Source: Phytophthora quininea
Lineage: Eukaryota; Oomycota; Peronosporomycetes; Peronosporales; Peronosporaceae
Assembly: GCA_011947345.1 (NCBI GenBank)
Contig: JAAVTG010000923.1
Coordinates: forward strand, 1 to 42,958
Length of the DNA stretch: 42,958 bases
Direction of reading: 5' to 3'
Shown: positions 19,879-32,279 of the stretch, piece after piece
Layout of the letters: each line of letters starts with the position of its first letter
How positions within the stretch are numbered: position 1 is the first letter of the stretch
The notes under the pieces: generated by a model
Seen by the model: the letters and a program-made list of their open reading frames with translations, nothing else
Told to the model about the DNA's origin: nothing
Database searches by the model: none
Program-made: the position numbers and the translations under genes

Positions 19879-22800
19879 ATGGCCATTAACCCTCCGAAAT
19901 GTGCTGTGAATATGGAGCAGCGGCTGGCTGCACTACGACGAGACCAGGAGATCGATGGTTTACGCGTCTACCTCATCAAGTACAATCTCTTCCCGCGGAA
20001 TCGGGATCCGCACAACTCGCCCATTCGCCTGGAAGAGCTGAAGGAGCTCGTGAAGCATTGGAAGCTGCACCGACAGCGAGGGTTTTGGAGAGATCACCCC
20101 GACAAAGATGACCTCGTGCGAGCATTACTACAGCACATTAAGAGTGAGGCAGCAAACAAGAAACGGCGACAGGACGCTCAGGACAAATACCGCAGTAAGA
20201 CTTTGAACGGGGACGACGGCAGTCCAGGGAAGCTTCGTGATCTTACAACTTTTTCGGTACCAATGGAAATTCGGAAGGGCAGGAGGGGGAGACGATCGCG
20301 AGCAAGCAGTCGCCTCCACCAAGAAGAAAAACTTTGGTGGAGACTTGTTCTACCAGCGTGGTGACTATGATGAAGGTTTGATCTACCTATCACGTATCGA
20401 TAGATCTCGTTTCCAGTCGGAAAGCCACAATCCATGTCATGACTTGCTGACGACATCTGCTTCAGCTCCAACGCCACTGAACCGCCTTCTGCTGCCATCA
20501 TCCGACGAGGGCAGCAAGAGTAAAAATGGTGTTGGATCAGTAACTGGAGGTGGTAGCGCCGCAGCAAATGAGAACGAGAAGAAGGGGTCCGTTCGTCAGA
20601 TTCCGACTTCATCTGCGACGTTGACCCCAGTGTTCAGCAGCAGCGTCAGCCCCGCAGTCTTGACCAAGGACGTGAAGCTTAAGTCTGTCGAAGGTCTCTA
20701 TAGTATTTCGTGCCACAAGGGCTACGAGGCTCAACTTCTGCGCGAGGGAGCACTCGCCACCTTGTCCAGTGTGCTGAAGGTGGATGACCCGGCCATTCGT
20801 CTGTATGCTGCTGCTGCGATTCTCAACCTCACGCATTACACTCCGGTGCCACCTGCGCCTCTTGCCACTCCAGTGAAGAAACCTCAAACGCAGTCTTCTT
20901 CGTCGTCGCTGTTAACGTTGGCGCCACCGCAGGCTACCAAAGATTTGTACACCAAGATGATGGATGGAAGTGTCATAACAGCATTGCTAGACCTCATGCA
21001 CACACCCCACGCAACAGTGAAAGCTTTGTGTGCCCGTGCGCTCTTGCGCTTCTCGATTGACGAGGCGCATCACTTCGCGATGGTTCATGAAGGCGTGGTA
21101 AATGCTCTGCTGCAAGTGATGGCGACAACGACAATGACGATGGCATCGCCCTTGGCTGCGCCAAACGAAGTGAAATTATTATGCGTGCTGGCGCTCGTGA
21201 ACTTATCGGGGATACCCCGTGCAGTCACGTGCGATGCTCTGTTGAGCGTTATTACGGCGCTGGCCAAGCATGGAGATACCGGAACTCGCAGCATTTGCGC
21301 ACAGGCTCTGTTAAATCTCTCGATTGTACCTACGACGCGCAGTGTCGTTGTAGAAGAAGGAGCGTTAGGCGCACTTTGCGTGCTCGCGTCTGCGGGAATG
21401 AAGCCTATGCAGCTCGCCCTGCTGGAATCGGTTGCATGCACGCTGTGCAACTTGGCGGCCGTCAAAACGAACCAGGAACCGCTGTCAAAAAACAATGGGC
21501 TCAACATTCTGTCGGACATCTTGGACGGCGTTGCGGCAGAGCTCCGGCGAATGGAAGTGGCCGTCAAGAAAGAAGACGATCATGGAGGCGACATCTCTCT
21601 TGTGTGCAATTCGAAAGGACTGTGTTAACGCGGTTGCTATGCTCTGTTGCAACCCAAAACTTCATGTGCGCATTCGCAACTCAGGTTTCATCGCCAGGCT
21701 GCTGAACATACTTGAACAAGCAGGTGCTGATGGCATGGACGAAGAATACAGTGATGACGATGAGCCAACAGCACTTCCTGGCAAGCTAGCTACGTCTCAG
21801 ACGATGGTGCCTTTGGATGCGGAAACGGAGAAGTATGCTGTGGTGGCGCTGGCAAATTTGGCTTTAGATGATCGGTGCCGTCCTTCACTCGTGCAAGAAG
21901 GCGCTGTGCCTGTGTTCCTAGACTTGCTAAGTGCTCCTCAAGTGCCGACTACCGTTGCTATGCTACGGCAAAACGAAGGCAGCGTTGAAGATTTGGAGAC
22001 CAAACGACTTAACGCTTTGCTGCTGAAGCTGGACTGTGTGACTGCGCTGAGCAATCTTCTTCTACATCCCGCTAACTTTCAAGCTCTCGTCGATGCTGGT
22101 GTCGTCCCTACTTTTCTGGATCTCATTCGGAACGATGCAACATCCGCCCCGGGTGCAAGCAGCAGTAGTCGTGAAATCCAGAAAGCCTGTGTTTATGCCA
22201 TGTTGGGCCTTGCTAAAGACCCTGGGATGAAAACGAGGCTTGCAGAGGCATCGAAAGTGTCTGGTGGCAAGGATGATGTTGGTCAGACTGGCGCGATTCC
22301 AACGATGCTGGCGTTCGCGTCCAAAAATCTAGGGAATGCGGAGCTGTGCGGAGTTTGCATCAGCTTCTTTCACCACTTGTCGTCCCGAGCGGAGAACCAC
22401 GAGTTACTCTTTTACGAGGGCACGGTGGGGTTGCTCGTCCGGGTGATGCAGAAACCTAGTACGGCCGAGGCCCCGGCGACCATGTATGCACTTTGGTTGG
22501 ACTGTTTGTCTACACTGGCGCACCTTGCATCACACACAGCCAGACACCACAGCCTTCTTGACGATGGCGTCTTGGAGGCTATCCAGCACTTTTTAATTGT
22601 ATTGGCTGCTGATCAGCGACCACGTGATGCAATTACTGACAAGAATGTTATCAAGGCGCAATATGCAGCAGCTCAGATTGTCTTTAAGATGCACGAACTT
22701 TGCAGTGGAAGCGTGGCCCCGGACGGGTCTACAAAACCAGCAGCAGCTCCGGTGGATGCGCCGGCATTCTTCGCATGCCTGCTGCTGCTCGCCACACAGT

Positions 22801-25751
22801 CAGCATCAAAGAATTCACGGCTGTCAAAGTCAGCAACGTTGCTTCAGCAACGAACCGCACGGCGGACAGCGCTTACCATTGCCAAAGTAGCCCTAGCAGC
22901 TCCACACGGCGCTAGACTTCTGTCGGAGCACGCTGATATTCCACCAGCACTGAACATGGTCATGCGGACTGGTATTCATGAAGCCCAAGTTTGCGCCGCA
23001 ATTGCGCTGTGCAATCTCGCAGCAGAGCGCGTAACGTCTGCAAAGGGCAAGCCGCTGCCGCGTGTTTGGCGTGATGCGACTGTGGATGACTTCATCGTCA
23101 TCACACTGCTGCGTGTGAATAACCTCCAGACAAAGTGCATTTGCGCCAAGGCCCTCTTCAACCTCTTAACGCACGAGGAAGCTCGTGACCAGCTCGTGAA
23201 AGATGGCGTGTTGTATGCGTTGGTAAAGCTCGCGCGGCTTGAGGATGATTCCATCCGCGACTTGGCGCTGCGGGCATTGTACAACATTTCCCTGGACCCT
23301 CGAAAAACGCCTCAGCTACTTGAGATGGAGCTTGTGCGGATTCTGGTGAAGATGTACCAAGGTGACTTGCAAAAAATGATGAAGCGGCTGGTGATCGGCA
23401 TTTTCAGCAATATCTCGAGCGCGTCATGTCCGCTAGGTGATAATATTCCACCCAAGACAACGAATGCAGATGAAGATGATAGCTCTCCTGTCGACAACAA
23501 CGGCACCACAAATTCGATCTCCAAAATGGAGCTGCAGATGATTCAAGAAGGAGCACTGGGTGTGCTGAAGAGTCTTGCCAAGGCTCGCGATCCTGAAATG
23601 AAACTCTACGTGGCCAATGTGCTATACAATCTGTCTTGTGCGGCTGAACTTCGGGTGGCCGACCTACTCGTACAAGACGAGAGCAGTGTCGTTAGCACCC
23701 TAGTGGCTGAACTCAAGTCGGAGAGTCAAGACGTCCGCAAGTACGCGGCCAAAACCCTCGCCAACTTGAGTGCATCCGCCGTGGCTGTTCAGATTATGAC
23801 GAACGACGCGGCTAGCGGGGTTGTGAACGTGATCAACGAAGCTATGAAAGGCTCCAAAACGAGAACAGGGTCGTCAAGTTCAGGTCATGAATCTTCAGAG
23901 GCGGATTCATCCTTGGCTTGTGTCGAGACGAATTGCGCGTGCGTGTTCGCGCTTCGTAACCTGTTTTCGCATGAAATGAACCAGCGGAGGTTTATCGCTT
24001 GCAATGGGCTTCCCACTTTGGCCGCTCTTCTCTCAAGTCCAGCAATGGCATCGGAGGCTGCAACGCTTCGTGTGGCGACGGATATGGTCTGCTCTTTAGC
24101 AAGATTCAACAGCGGACCGAATGGAAATATCGGCGGAGTGCCTTATGAGGAGCGGCTCGTAAAGGACGGAATTGTTCGTGCGCTGGCAGCAATCGCGAAG
24201 AGTGCGGTTGACGGCTCAACAACGAAAGCCGAGGAGAACGCCGCCTGCATGAATATTGTGACGTCGTTGAGCAGTTTGTCGAGAAACTCACGGTGCCACG
24301 ATGGGATGCTTCGTGACGGCGCACTAAACGCACTCGCGGCATTGTGTGTCACCAATGCTAGTGATACGCGCGCACCGTTCAAGGGCCTCATCGGCGTGCG
24401 TGGCGAACCTTTTGCTTTTCATTGTATGGTAGTTATCCGCAATTTGTCACGCCAAGAGCCTCCACCACTGACGTCTTCAGGAGCGCAAGTGTCAAGTTTT
24501 GACAGCACCACTGATAATATCTCTGGTAGCTCCAAATCGGAGGACGTGCGTGGTCAGCGACTCAGCGGACAAGCAGCTCTAGTGCCCATCGTACTCGCGC
24601 TGTCACAGGCTACGAATACCCAAACGCGCGAACACGTTGTGGTGTCGCTGTATAATTTGTCACGATTGCGCCGTTGCAAGCGGCAGCTCATCAAGAACGA
24701 CGGTGTGAAGGTGCTTCTCCGGCTTGGAACGAGTGCTATTACGGCATTCAAGCGACACGTGTGTTCTCTCGCCCTACAGGCTTTAGCAACGCAAGCTCCA
24801 CCCCCACCTTCGACGGAAAATGACTCTGACCCTGCCGCGACAAGTACAGCAAATGCTGCCGATTGGGACGAGCCCTACATCGACAAGGTGGTGCAAGAAG
24901 GTATCGTCGCGGCGATTGCAGCGTTAGCGGACACGCATCAACACGATTTACTGGTAAATGTGTCAACAAACCTTTACGCGATCGCGCAAAGCCCTCCAGC
25001 AGCTGTCGAGCTGGTGACCTTGCTGCGGACGACCAACCGAGCGGTCGAACAGCGAGGGTCTCCTCCAGACTGGGGGAAAGTGGTGATCACCGACTTGTCT
25101 TCTTGGCCGGAAATTGAGCCGGACGGCGACGGGAAGAGAGCGAACCGCGTCGACAGTGGGCTCACGCTCGGTTCGGTCTCGTCGAGTCTTCAAGAGGAAG
25201 AGCATGGTGTGGACGCTTACTCGGACGGTAGTGATGATGAAGGTCAGCGGAAAAGTTCACACGGCAAGTCGTCAACTGGCAAACTGCTGGGTACGACCTC
25301 GGCGTCGTCCCCAAAGAACACCGCAAAGTCGCCGTCTGCCCTGACGTCAGCTCTGGCCCCACCACGAAGCTGCAGCACTGATTCCGTGCTCGGCTGCTTC
25401 CAGCTCTTGGCCGACCCGAATCCTGAAAAAGTCCGCGTCAACGTCGAGTTCGAACTTGCTGGCCGTCGTGCAATGACACCGACCCCTTCAAGCATTTCCA
25501 ATGCCAACGCTGGTGACGAGCTACCAAAGCTACGTCCTGAATCCGCTCCAGAAGGGTTAGTTGAGGCGGTCATGAGATCAGATGCTGGGCGCAGCGGTCA
25601 ATCGACACTGACTCAAGTCCGCCAAAACGCTTCGACCGGAAACAGTTCGAGCCATCGACGTTTGACAAGCAATGGAGTTTATAAGACCGATGCTAAGTCT
25701 CCAACTGGAAAGCGACGATCTCATCAGCTAGAGCCACTGCACATGACTTGA
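19879..25751 (+). CDS. Large armadillo-repeat protein with SAP-like N-terminus
   Basis: About 1,950 residues. The N-terminus (from MAINPPKCAVNMEQRL) contains LEELKELVKHWKLH...DKDDLVRALLQHI, which resembles a SAP-type helix-extended-helix and is followed by a basic stretch. Armadillo repeats dominate from about 20660 to 25000, for example YAVVALANLALDD, QVCAAIALCNLAAERV, CICAKALFNLLTHEE, LALRALYNISLD, LYVANVLYNLSCAAE and RKYAAKTLANLSAS. The last 250 residues are Ser-rich and probably disordered. Frame changes occur near 20250-20330 and at 21615-21625 (an A-triplet with one base too many, or two too few). Both sit between segments that continue the same repeat pattern, so I read one gene. Armadillo proteins are usually scaffolds; partners cannot be inferred. 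An upstream ATG (19789) is in frame, but 19879 precedes the conserved part. Confidence 0.8.
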
Positions 25752-26282
25752 TATATACTTGCTGATAAAGATTAATACTGTATAAGCCACCAAACAAACC
25801 GAGAAGGATGCCAAACTCAGCAACTAATGTCAAACCTTATCGACAGCACGCATAGCTCATGCAAGCAAGAGTAACCAGTTTGGCGTGTCTGTTGCGCGGT
25901 AAGTACAACCAAATTCCGTTTGCTTTAAAACGCGAAGCACTGCTAACGACAGTTCCCACCTACGTTACGAACTGCGTATAACTACATAAATATTCGCTAA
26001 CACTACCGTCCATGTCTTGGGTCCATGTTTCTCCCATGTTCCTCCCATGTAGCGGCCATGTGTGAAGTTTTTCAGCAATATATTCCAAGCCCATGTTGTG
26101 TCCATGCCTTGCATGGAATCAATCGAAATTGCCCATGTACCTGTCCCTGCCCAGTCCTATCTATTTCTATACCGAAGCGGAAACGACCACTTCGCTCCCG
26201 CTTTTCAACTCGTCTACCCTCGCTTCTTTTGCCACTTTGTACGCCGCGTGACGTTCGGAGTGTGGCTAGTAATCTCATCAGC
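25752..26282. other. Non-coding region downstream of the ARM gene
   Basis: No gene is recognisable. The region is AT-richer than the flanking genes and contains a cluster of CCATGT words at 26010-26138. It separates the conserved gene block from the transposon-rich right half of the window. Confidence 0.5.
26010..26138 (+). repeat. Cluster of seven CCATGT words
   Basis: CCATGT starts at 26010, 26023, 26034, 26045, 26056, 26091 and 26133. The first five are spaced 11-13 bp apart, which suggests a degenerate tandem repeat of roughly one helical turn. It lies about 150 bp before the FAR1-like relic. Confidence 0.65.
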
Positions 26283-27302
26283 GATGGATTTGCCTAGCTC
26301 TCCAGGGTGTGGTACTCTTCGAGATAACGACGACAAGGAAAAGAAGCGAAATCGGAGGCAACGCAGGAGGTATTACTGCAATTTCTTCACGTGAACAAGC
26401 AGTCCTACCTGTACGAGGAGACGATGAAAGCAAACCATTGCCAACAACTTCAATCGATCCTGTTGAAGTGGAAGTGGAGGCTCCTGTACTTTCGCACACA
26501 AACTGGGAGTCATGGTCAGAGTATTTAGCTCTATATCAGCGCCGGACCTACCAGGTCATTAGAACTCAAGAGACAATGAGTTATCCATTCCGTAATGCTG
26601 AAGAAGAGTCCGTAATGCTAGTCTGAAGAAGAGTAAAACCTTTTAAATGGTGGAAGTGTGTCGTTCGTTCCGGAGATTGGGAGGTATACAAGCGCGTGTA
26701 AAATTTGCTTCCATTCCTGGAAACCAAGAGATCGAGGGACAGGAAAGCGGCCCAAACGTGTCCTTCGAGGCTTGGGCTGTCCTTTCCGCTTCATTGTCCA
26801 GCTTTGCGAGGCAACTGGAGGCTGGCACCTAGACGTTCGATACGGCAACTGCGTTCACAATCACAAGGTTGACGATGCCACGTTCACAACATATTGCTCC
26901 GGCCGCGGCATCCACAGCGATGAGGCTCAAGCTGCCGTAGATGAGATGGTTCGAAATGGACGTAAACGAGCTCGCATATATGAATATCTGCTGAGTCGTG
27001 GAGCGAATATCGTGGGGGGTTGCGTTCAATCCCAGGACGAGAGCGGTGTGCTGACAACAAAACGGACTTATCTCGCGTACGAGTCCTGCAGAACCAGCGG
27101 GAGAAACCTGTTTTCGATGTCCAGCGGCAAGACATCAAAGGCAGCGCGCCAATTGAGGGTTGATCACCAGCTGCGATCGCCGAAAAGCGAGGTGGAGTTG
27201 ACAGGAAAACGTAAACGAGACGCTGAAGTGGAAATGTTGCGCGCATCACCGCTTTTTGCCAGCAACCCTGCTCGTTTTAACTTGTTCCTAGAAACCCTTT
27301 GA
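26283..27302 (+). pseudogene. FAR1/MULE-type DNA-binding domain protein relic
   Basis: From ATG 26283 a basic stretch leads, after frame changes, to NWESWSEYLALYQRRTYQVI (about 26500). This is the start block of oomycete FAR1-like proteins. ICFHSWKPRDRGTGKRPKR, GCPFRFIVQLCEATGGWHL and YGNCVHNHKV follow; these are the zinc-binding FAR1/WRKY-GCM1-like fold with its C-x-C...H-x-H ligands. YCSGRGIHSDEAQAAVDEM and ARIYEYLL correspond to the segment after the zinc fold in oomycete MULE proteins. No MULE catalytic domain follows; a hAT transposase starts instead. Several frame changes and stops indicate decay. Confidence 0.65.
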
Positions 27303-27361
27303 ATCATCCACCACAATCTACCCCTAAAGACCGGTGAATACGATGAGTCAAGACTTCTTGA

Positions 27362-29161
27362 GGCTCTAGTTGTCAAAAGGAAATGTGGACTGTCGTCAAT
27401 GCCAAGCGTGTTAAGGAATTCATCATCGAGCTGTGTCACGCAACGAAAAAGAAATGCTAAAATATCTTGCCGATAACTGCGGAACCTACTCAAATGTCGA
27501 TCTCGTCGCTGACTTCTGGGTGTGCAAGACGATGGGGAACAAGTACTTGGGAGTGAGAGTGTACCTGGTCGACAAAGAAGGACAGTTTAACTCGATTCTT
27601 CTCAGCACGGAGAAATTTAATCCCGCCTACAGTGATCGTGACGGTGGGGTTCGTGCGCCATCTGAAAGGTGGTTAGCGAAATGTTGAGTGGCTTTCATTT
27701 GGAACCTAAAACCTTTTATGTGGCTGCCAGTGACGCCGGCGGCGACGTCAAACACATGCTGAAAACAGAGCTTAAGCTGAAGTGGGAATGGTGTTTCGCG
27801 CACATGTTGCATGCAGCAACAAAGGAGTCTTGTGAAATTGGCGGTAAAAAGAGTTGAGCAGCTAACCCAGAAGTGGTCGAGTTAATCTCGAACACGACAC
27901 TAGTAATCGCACAGATAAAACTTGTGAGTAAGACAGGGGTCATTTTGCTGAGTTGTGTGAGGAGAAGACAAAAGGCGTGTCAACGAAGTTGCTGGGATAC
28001 TCAGCGGCTGGCTTTCTGAGGATAACAAATGCCATGAAGCGAGTGCTTGATAAATGGCCCGCTGTCGTCGCATCGTATGAAGAACGAAAACATCAAGCGC
28101 TAAGAGAGCGGAAGGCGCCATCCGATTTTTCTTGAGCGAATTATCACGCCGATTTGGTTTCAGTACTCTCGATTTTGATGCCGATTGCTGATCTAAAATT
28201 CAAATGCCAAGCTGAGCGAGCTGAGCAAGTGGACATTCCTGTGTCGTTGTACATCGATGACCTGGAGCCAAAGCGATCGGTCCGCCACTACCTGTCCACG
28301 GACAAAACTCCTCAGTGGATTTTGGACAGCGAACTCACGCCAACAGCATCGAAAACCCGCGATTTACTGCACAACGCTGTGGACGAGAGGGTTTTCTCTC
28401 GGTACTACAAAGACGCCGATTTCAAAGAATGCGACTTCGTCCTGGAGATGATGCTGCTCCTTCACCCGATTTACAAGCACTCAATTCGAGAATCCCTCAA
28501 CACAGTCGTTGTGAAGTGTTGCCGGCAGCATCGAATGAAATGAAAATCCATTCATGACAGACTTCAAGAGGTGACAAATAAAATCCGCTCGAATCTTATC
28601 GCACTTTTGAAGTCTATTGCCGGACCGATTCATCATGAACTAGAGCAAATGTCCGTGGCACAGGCAAATCTTAGCAGGTTGGAGACACGGTTTGCCCCAC
28701 AGTTCGCGAGACCAGTGCAATCCAATCGTGTCGACCGTCGTGCTGAAGATGAGCTAGACCGCTGGATGGACAATACTGTTGATGTTCTGCGCAATACCAA
28801 CATGACTAAAAAATATGTTCTTCAATTTTGGAAGAGAATGGAAGAGGCGGGAGAATACCGGGCCATCCCCAAAGCCGCTCGCGTGCTTTTTGCGATACCG
28901 TCTTCATCATGTCAAATTGAACGTGACTTCAGTATCAGTGAAGAAATGGTTTCACCCCAGCGCACCAGCTTGGCTGGAGACAGCATTGACATGTGTATAT
29001 TTCTGAACAGGAACCCAGAGTTCGTCAACTCGCTTCAGTGCGAAGAGATCCCGCACGGCCAGCATGACTCGTTCAAGCCTAGAGATGTTGTTTACACCGA
29101 AAGGTTTCTCGACTTCCAGCGACGACACGTGATCGACACAAAGAAGGAGCGTTGCATTTAA
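27362..29161 (+). pseudogene. hAT-superfamily transposase relic
   Basis: Consecutive plus-strand fragments follow a hAT transposase. They are ELCHATKKEMLKYLADNCG; DFWVCKTMGNKYLGVRVYLV with FNPAYSDRD; FYVAASDAGGDVKHMLKTEL with KWEWCFAHMLHAATK (RNase H-like core with Asp); and finally the C-terminal dimerisation domain ARVLFAIPSSSCQIERDFS through FLNRNPEFV, ending at the TAA at 29161. The insertion-domain fragments at 28154-28543 belong to the same protein. Stops and frame changes near 27690, 27860, 28135 and 28545 make it inactive as written. I could not locate terminal inverted repeats or an 8-bp target duplication. Confidence 0.8.
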
Positions 29162-29315
29162 ATCCCGTTCGAGATGCTGGACACCGTATTGTCAACGAGC
29201 TATGAGTAGTGATTCTGGAGTATTAAAAAAGTTCGCAGCGGCGATGCAGGCTCGTTCGACGGACAACATGATTATTTAACAAAAGACTAAAATGAGGTAG
29301 ACACGAATGTGATCG

Positions 29316-30346
29316 TCAACGGGATGTCTTCTCTTCCTCGTCTTCTAGCTCACGAGACAAGGTGGTGCTCGAAACAAACTCCAACAGAGGGTCAGCATTG
29401 AGATCGGCCATGTACGCTTCTGGATCAAATTCCAGCACTAACACTGAACGGAAAATACGTCGCCGACTTCGCGCCGGTCGACTTGGTGACTTGCTCACTC
29501 CACTCACCTTGCACTGAAACAACTTGCTCCGCCACGTATCTCACCACTGACCTACGGCTTCAGCTCTTCAAACAATGATGCTGCAATGTGCCGGTGGACG
29601 GAGCCTTTGTTCGACCTCGTCATAGCCGCCTTCGCAATGATTTTGGTCTGTATTTCCACGATGTCCGAGGCAAACCCCGCGCTAGGCATCACGATGGAGG
29701 CCCCGATGATATCAGTGCCTGCAGAATAGCGTTGGCAGGCTTTTGTACGAGCCGTACATATTCAGCAACGCCATCCGTGGGACCATCGAGCAGATACCCC
29801 CAGTATTTCCAGCCATCGATCACCTACGTAAAAACAACAACTGTTCGAGATGGAGTCAATCGTCATCGTATATTAATAAAATACCTGTCGCGGCCAGCCC
29901 TGCGTTCACTTCCTTGAGTAATGTAAGCGTGCAGCCAGCTCTGCTTGTTGCGCAACTCGATACTGCTGCTCCGTGGCTATATATTAAAGGCCCGATACAC
30001 GCGTTGGGGATCGATAACGTCGGGAGTGGCGTAGCTCCAGTCGCTGAACTCGAGAGGGCACAACTAGTGGGGCATTTGTTTCCAGTGAACGATCAACAAG
30101 TGGCCTTGACGGAGGTTGCAGCACTAGTACCACGTTTGCTGAAGTTTCCATTGCACCGTGCTGCTGGTAACGATACGCTGTAACATCATCAACAGGGAGC
30201 CCCGTTTGTACGAGATCAATGTCACACTCTAGACAAAGACAACGCTGGACTGGCAACTCAGTACTGTCAACCGAAGGCGTGTCTGTTGATCCATCTCTAC
30301 TGTTAAAATATGTCCTTCTCCATGCATCTTGAATGCGTTCTTCCAA
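29316..30346 (-). CDS. Unrecognised gene with probable introns (3' part)
   Basis: On the minus strand, segments with protein-like composition line up. The first is CLECDIDLVQTGLPVDDVTAYRYQ with NVVLVLQPPSRPLV (30346-29984). The second, after a TAG acceptor at about 29829, is IDGWKYWGYLLDGPTDGVAE and ANAILQALISSG. The third is ASIVMPSAGFASDIVEIQTK with SNKGSVHRHIAASLFEEL, joined by adding one base to the C-run 29701-29704. The last is VLEFDPEAYMADLNADPLLE, ending at 29316. A 71-nt intron (gtgagtgg...ttcag, about 29439-29509) is plausible before the last exon. I recognise no family. Spliced structure argues for a host gene, but it may belong with the broken upstream coiled-coil segment. Confidence 0.4.
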
Positions 30347-31597
30347 CAGTCAATCTTCTCCTCTTCATCACCATCATCAGCGTCACAGTATTGTTCATCG
30401 CATTCAAGACCGAGGCAGCGAGAGTGATTTACTCTTGTGTCCAAGTTGCGCAAACCATCTTTAATGGCATCCGCAATTGTAGATGCTGCCGCTTCAAGAC
30501 TGCGCTCGAGCGTGGCGTTAATTCGGGCAGCGAAGTTGCTTCGGTCGATATCACAGGGGAAGGGGATGCGCTCGATATTGTTTTCACGTTCTGTCTTCAC
30601 GGCTTCATCAACAGAGTTACTTGCACACGCGCTTTGGCGATGTAGCTGTTCCTGAAGAATTGATATCGCATCAGCCTGACGCTGCACCTGCAGATTGACC
30701 TCTGACTGCGTGTTCGTTAGAGCACGTTGTACTCTTACCTCCAATTTGCTCTCACTGTGTGGCATTAGCTCCAATACAAGTTGTCGAACATATTCGCGTA
30801 CAGGGCCTTCCACACCACTCGAGATATCACGCTGCATTTCCTCAAGAGCTCGAGCAAGATCAACCTCGAATTTCTGTTCAATATTATCAGTAGCACTTGC
30901 GGACGCCTCTGCTACCAACTTGCTCACTAGCTGAGCTGTATCCTCTACTACCGCCGCCTTGTCCGTCATCGCCACGATTTTCTCGTCCATCATCTACTAA
31001 ATGTGAGTGGTGATTGCTTCCAAACTGCTGCTCAACTTGTTCTCAATCTCGTCAAAGCGAGTGCGTGCACCACTCGTCTGAGCAGTCATTGCCATCTGAG
31101 ACGCGCGCTTCTGGTTACACTTCCTGCAATGCTTGGGCCAGTTTCTCGTTCACAAACGTTTCAATCTACGACGACCTCTCACTGCCCAGTAATTCGATCC
31201 TCTGAAACTGCTTTTGGAGCTCTGTCTGTGTTGCTGTTAAATCTCCACCGAGGCGTTCGGCAATAAGCCGCTGCTGGTTTGTAAGCTGCTGCACGTTTGC
31301 CTCGGTTGAAGCTTGAACAGCCATCAAGGCGGCGTTCTGCGCGTCACTTTGTCCTTGCTGCCGATGCTGTAGGAGCGTCTGCTCAGCAGCCAAAGCCTGT
31401 GTCTGCGCGATGATGTGCTGAGCAAACCCAACAAGTCGAGAATCAGTGCCTAAATTGAACGCCATGGTCGATGGCTTCACTTCTCTGGGGAGCTCGACGA
31501 TAGCAGATTCTTCTACTGTTGTGAGATCCTCAGTTTGGGTAATGACGTCGACGCCTTGGGCCGCTAAGGCTGCAGCTTGTGCCCGAGTTAGCACCAT
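30229..31597 (-). pseudogene. Coiled-coil protein, interrupted by stops
   Basis: The minus-strand reading starts MVLTRAQAAALAAQGVDV and is rich in Gln, Ala and Glu heptads (IIAQTQALAAEQTLLQHRQQG). It has an in-frame TAG at about 31166, continues as FVNEKLAQALQEV, changes frame, then meets two consecutive TAGs before MMDEKIVAMTDKAAVVEDTA (30993). The second half is a long coiled coil (residues about 10-170 of that part) ending in an acidic Cys-containing stretch, CDADDGDEEEKIDCW. Several stops outside homopolymers suggest genuine decay. It could be a retrotransposon gag-like protein or the 5' half of the gene at 29316-30346; neither can be settled from sequence alone. Confidence 0.45.
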
Positions 31598-32279
31598 CGT
31601 CGCGGAAGGGGGCGAATTTATTTTCTGGCCTCAAGATCTCGATATATTGCACTCGGAAAGCAGCCAATGCAGAACATGCCATTTTGGGTCAATGACACTG
31701 CAGAGTTGTGAACCCGCCCACGGAGCTTGCTCGTCACGAGACCGGTTCATGAGGGTTTTCGGGAGCCCCAAAACCTTACGAGCCGGGCTCGTGGGGTTTT
31801 ACGGTCCCAATAGAACCTCAAGAGCCCAGTTCGTCGCCGGCTCGTCCGAGGTTTGTTTTGGACCATACGGTTTAACCGACCAATCAATTAATCCTCGTTG
31901 GGGTGTGCTCTCAGCACTTCATTTGTTTTAATCTCTATCACTGGTTTGTTTGTGCAGACGCCTGGAAGAAATCAACCCAACCGAAAAGGTTAGTACTAAA
32001 GCAAGAATTAGCACGAATGCAAATCTTCGGTCACCACCGGAATAGCGATAAAGTAGTGGTAAAGTAGTGTAACGGGGTTACAGGAAAGTCATAACCGTGC
32101 GTTGACTTTGGAGGTTACACGAAAATCTTACCCGTGTGTAGAGTTTCGACTGTGTAGCTATCTGGTTCTCCACCACTCATTTACATATCTCTTAGGTTAA
32201 CTATGCCACATAGTTTAGTGTATACATTTACAGCAAAGGTCAGATAAACAATTCAATTCAGTTCTATTTTTGCAGTTAA
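31598..32279. other. Intergenic DNA, no gene seen
   Basis: The stretch 31740-31870 contains several gagcccc/gggctcg words that can pair imperfectly. Near 32045-32140 short words such as aaagtagtg and gttac recur. No protein-like reading, RNA gene or clear element boundary is visible. Confidence 0.5.

Noticed and set aside
31740..31870. Possible hairpin from gagcccc / gggctcg words
   Set aside because: Pairing is short and broken, without flanking duplication or a gene context.
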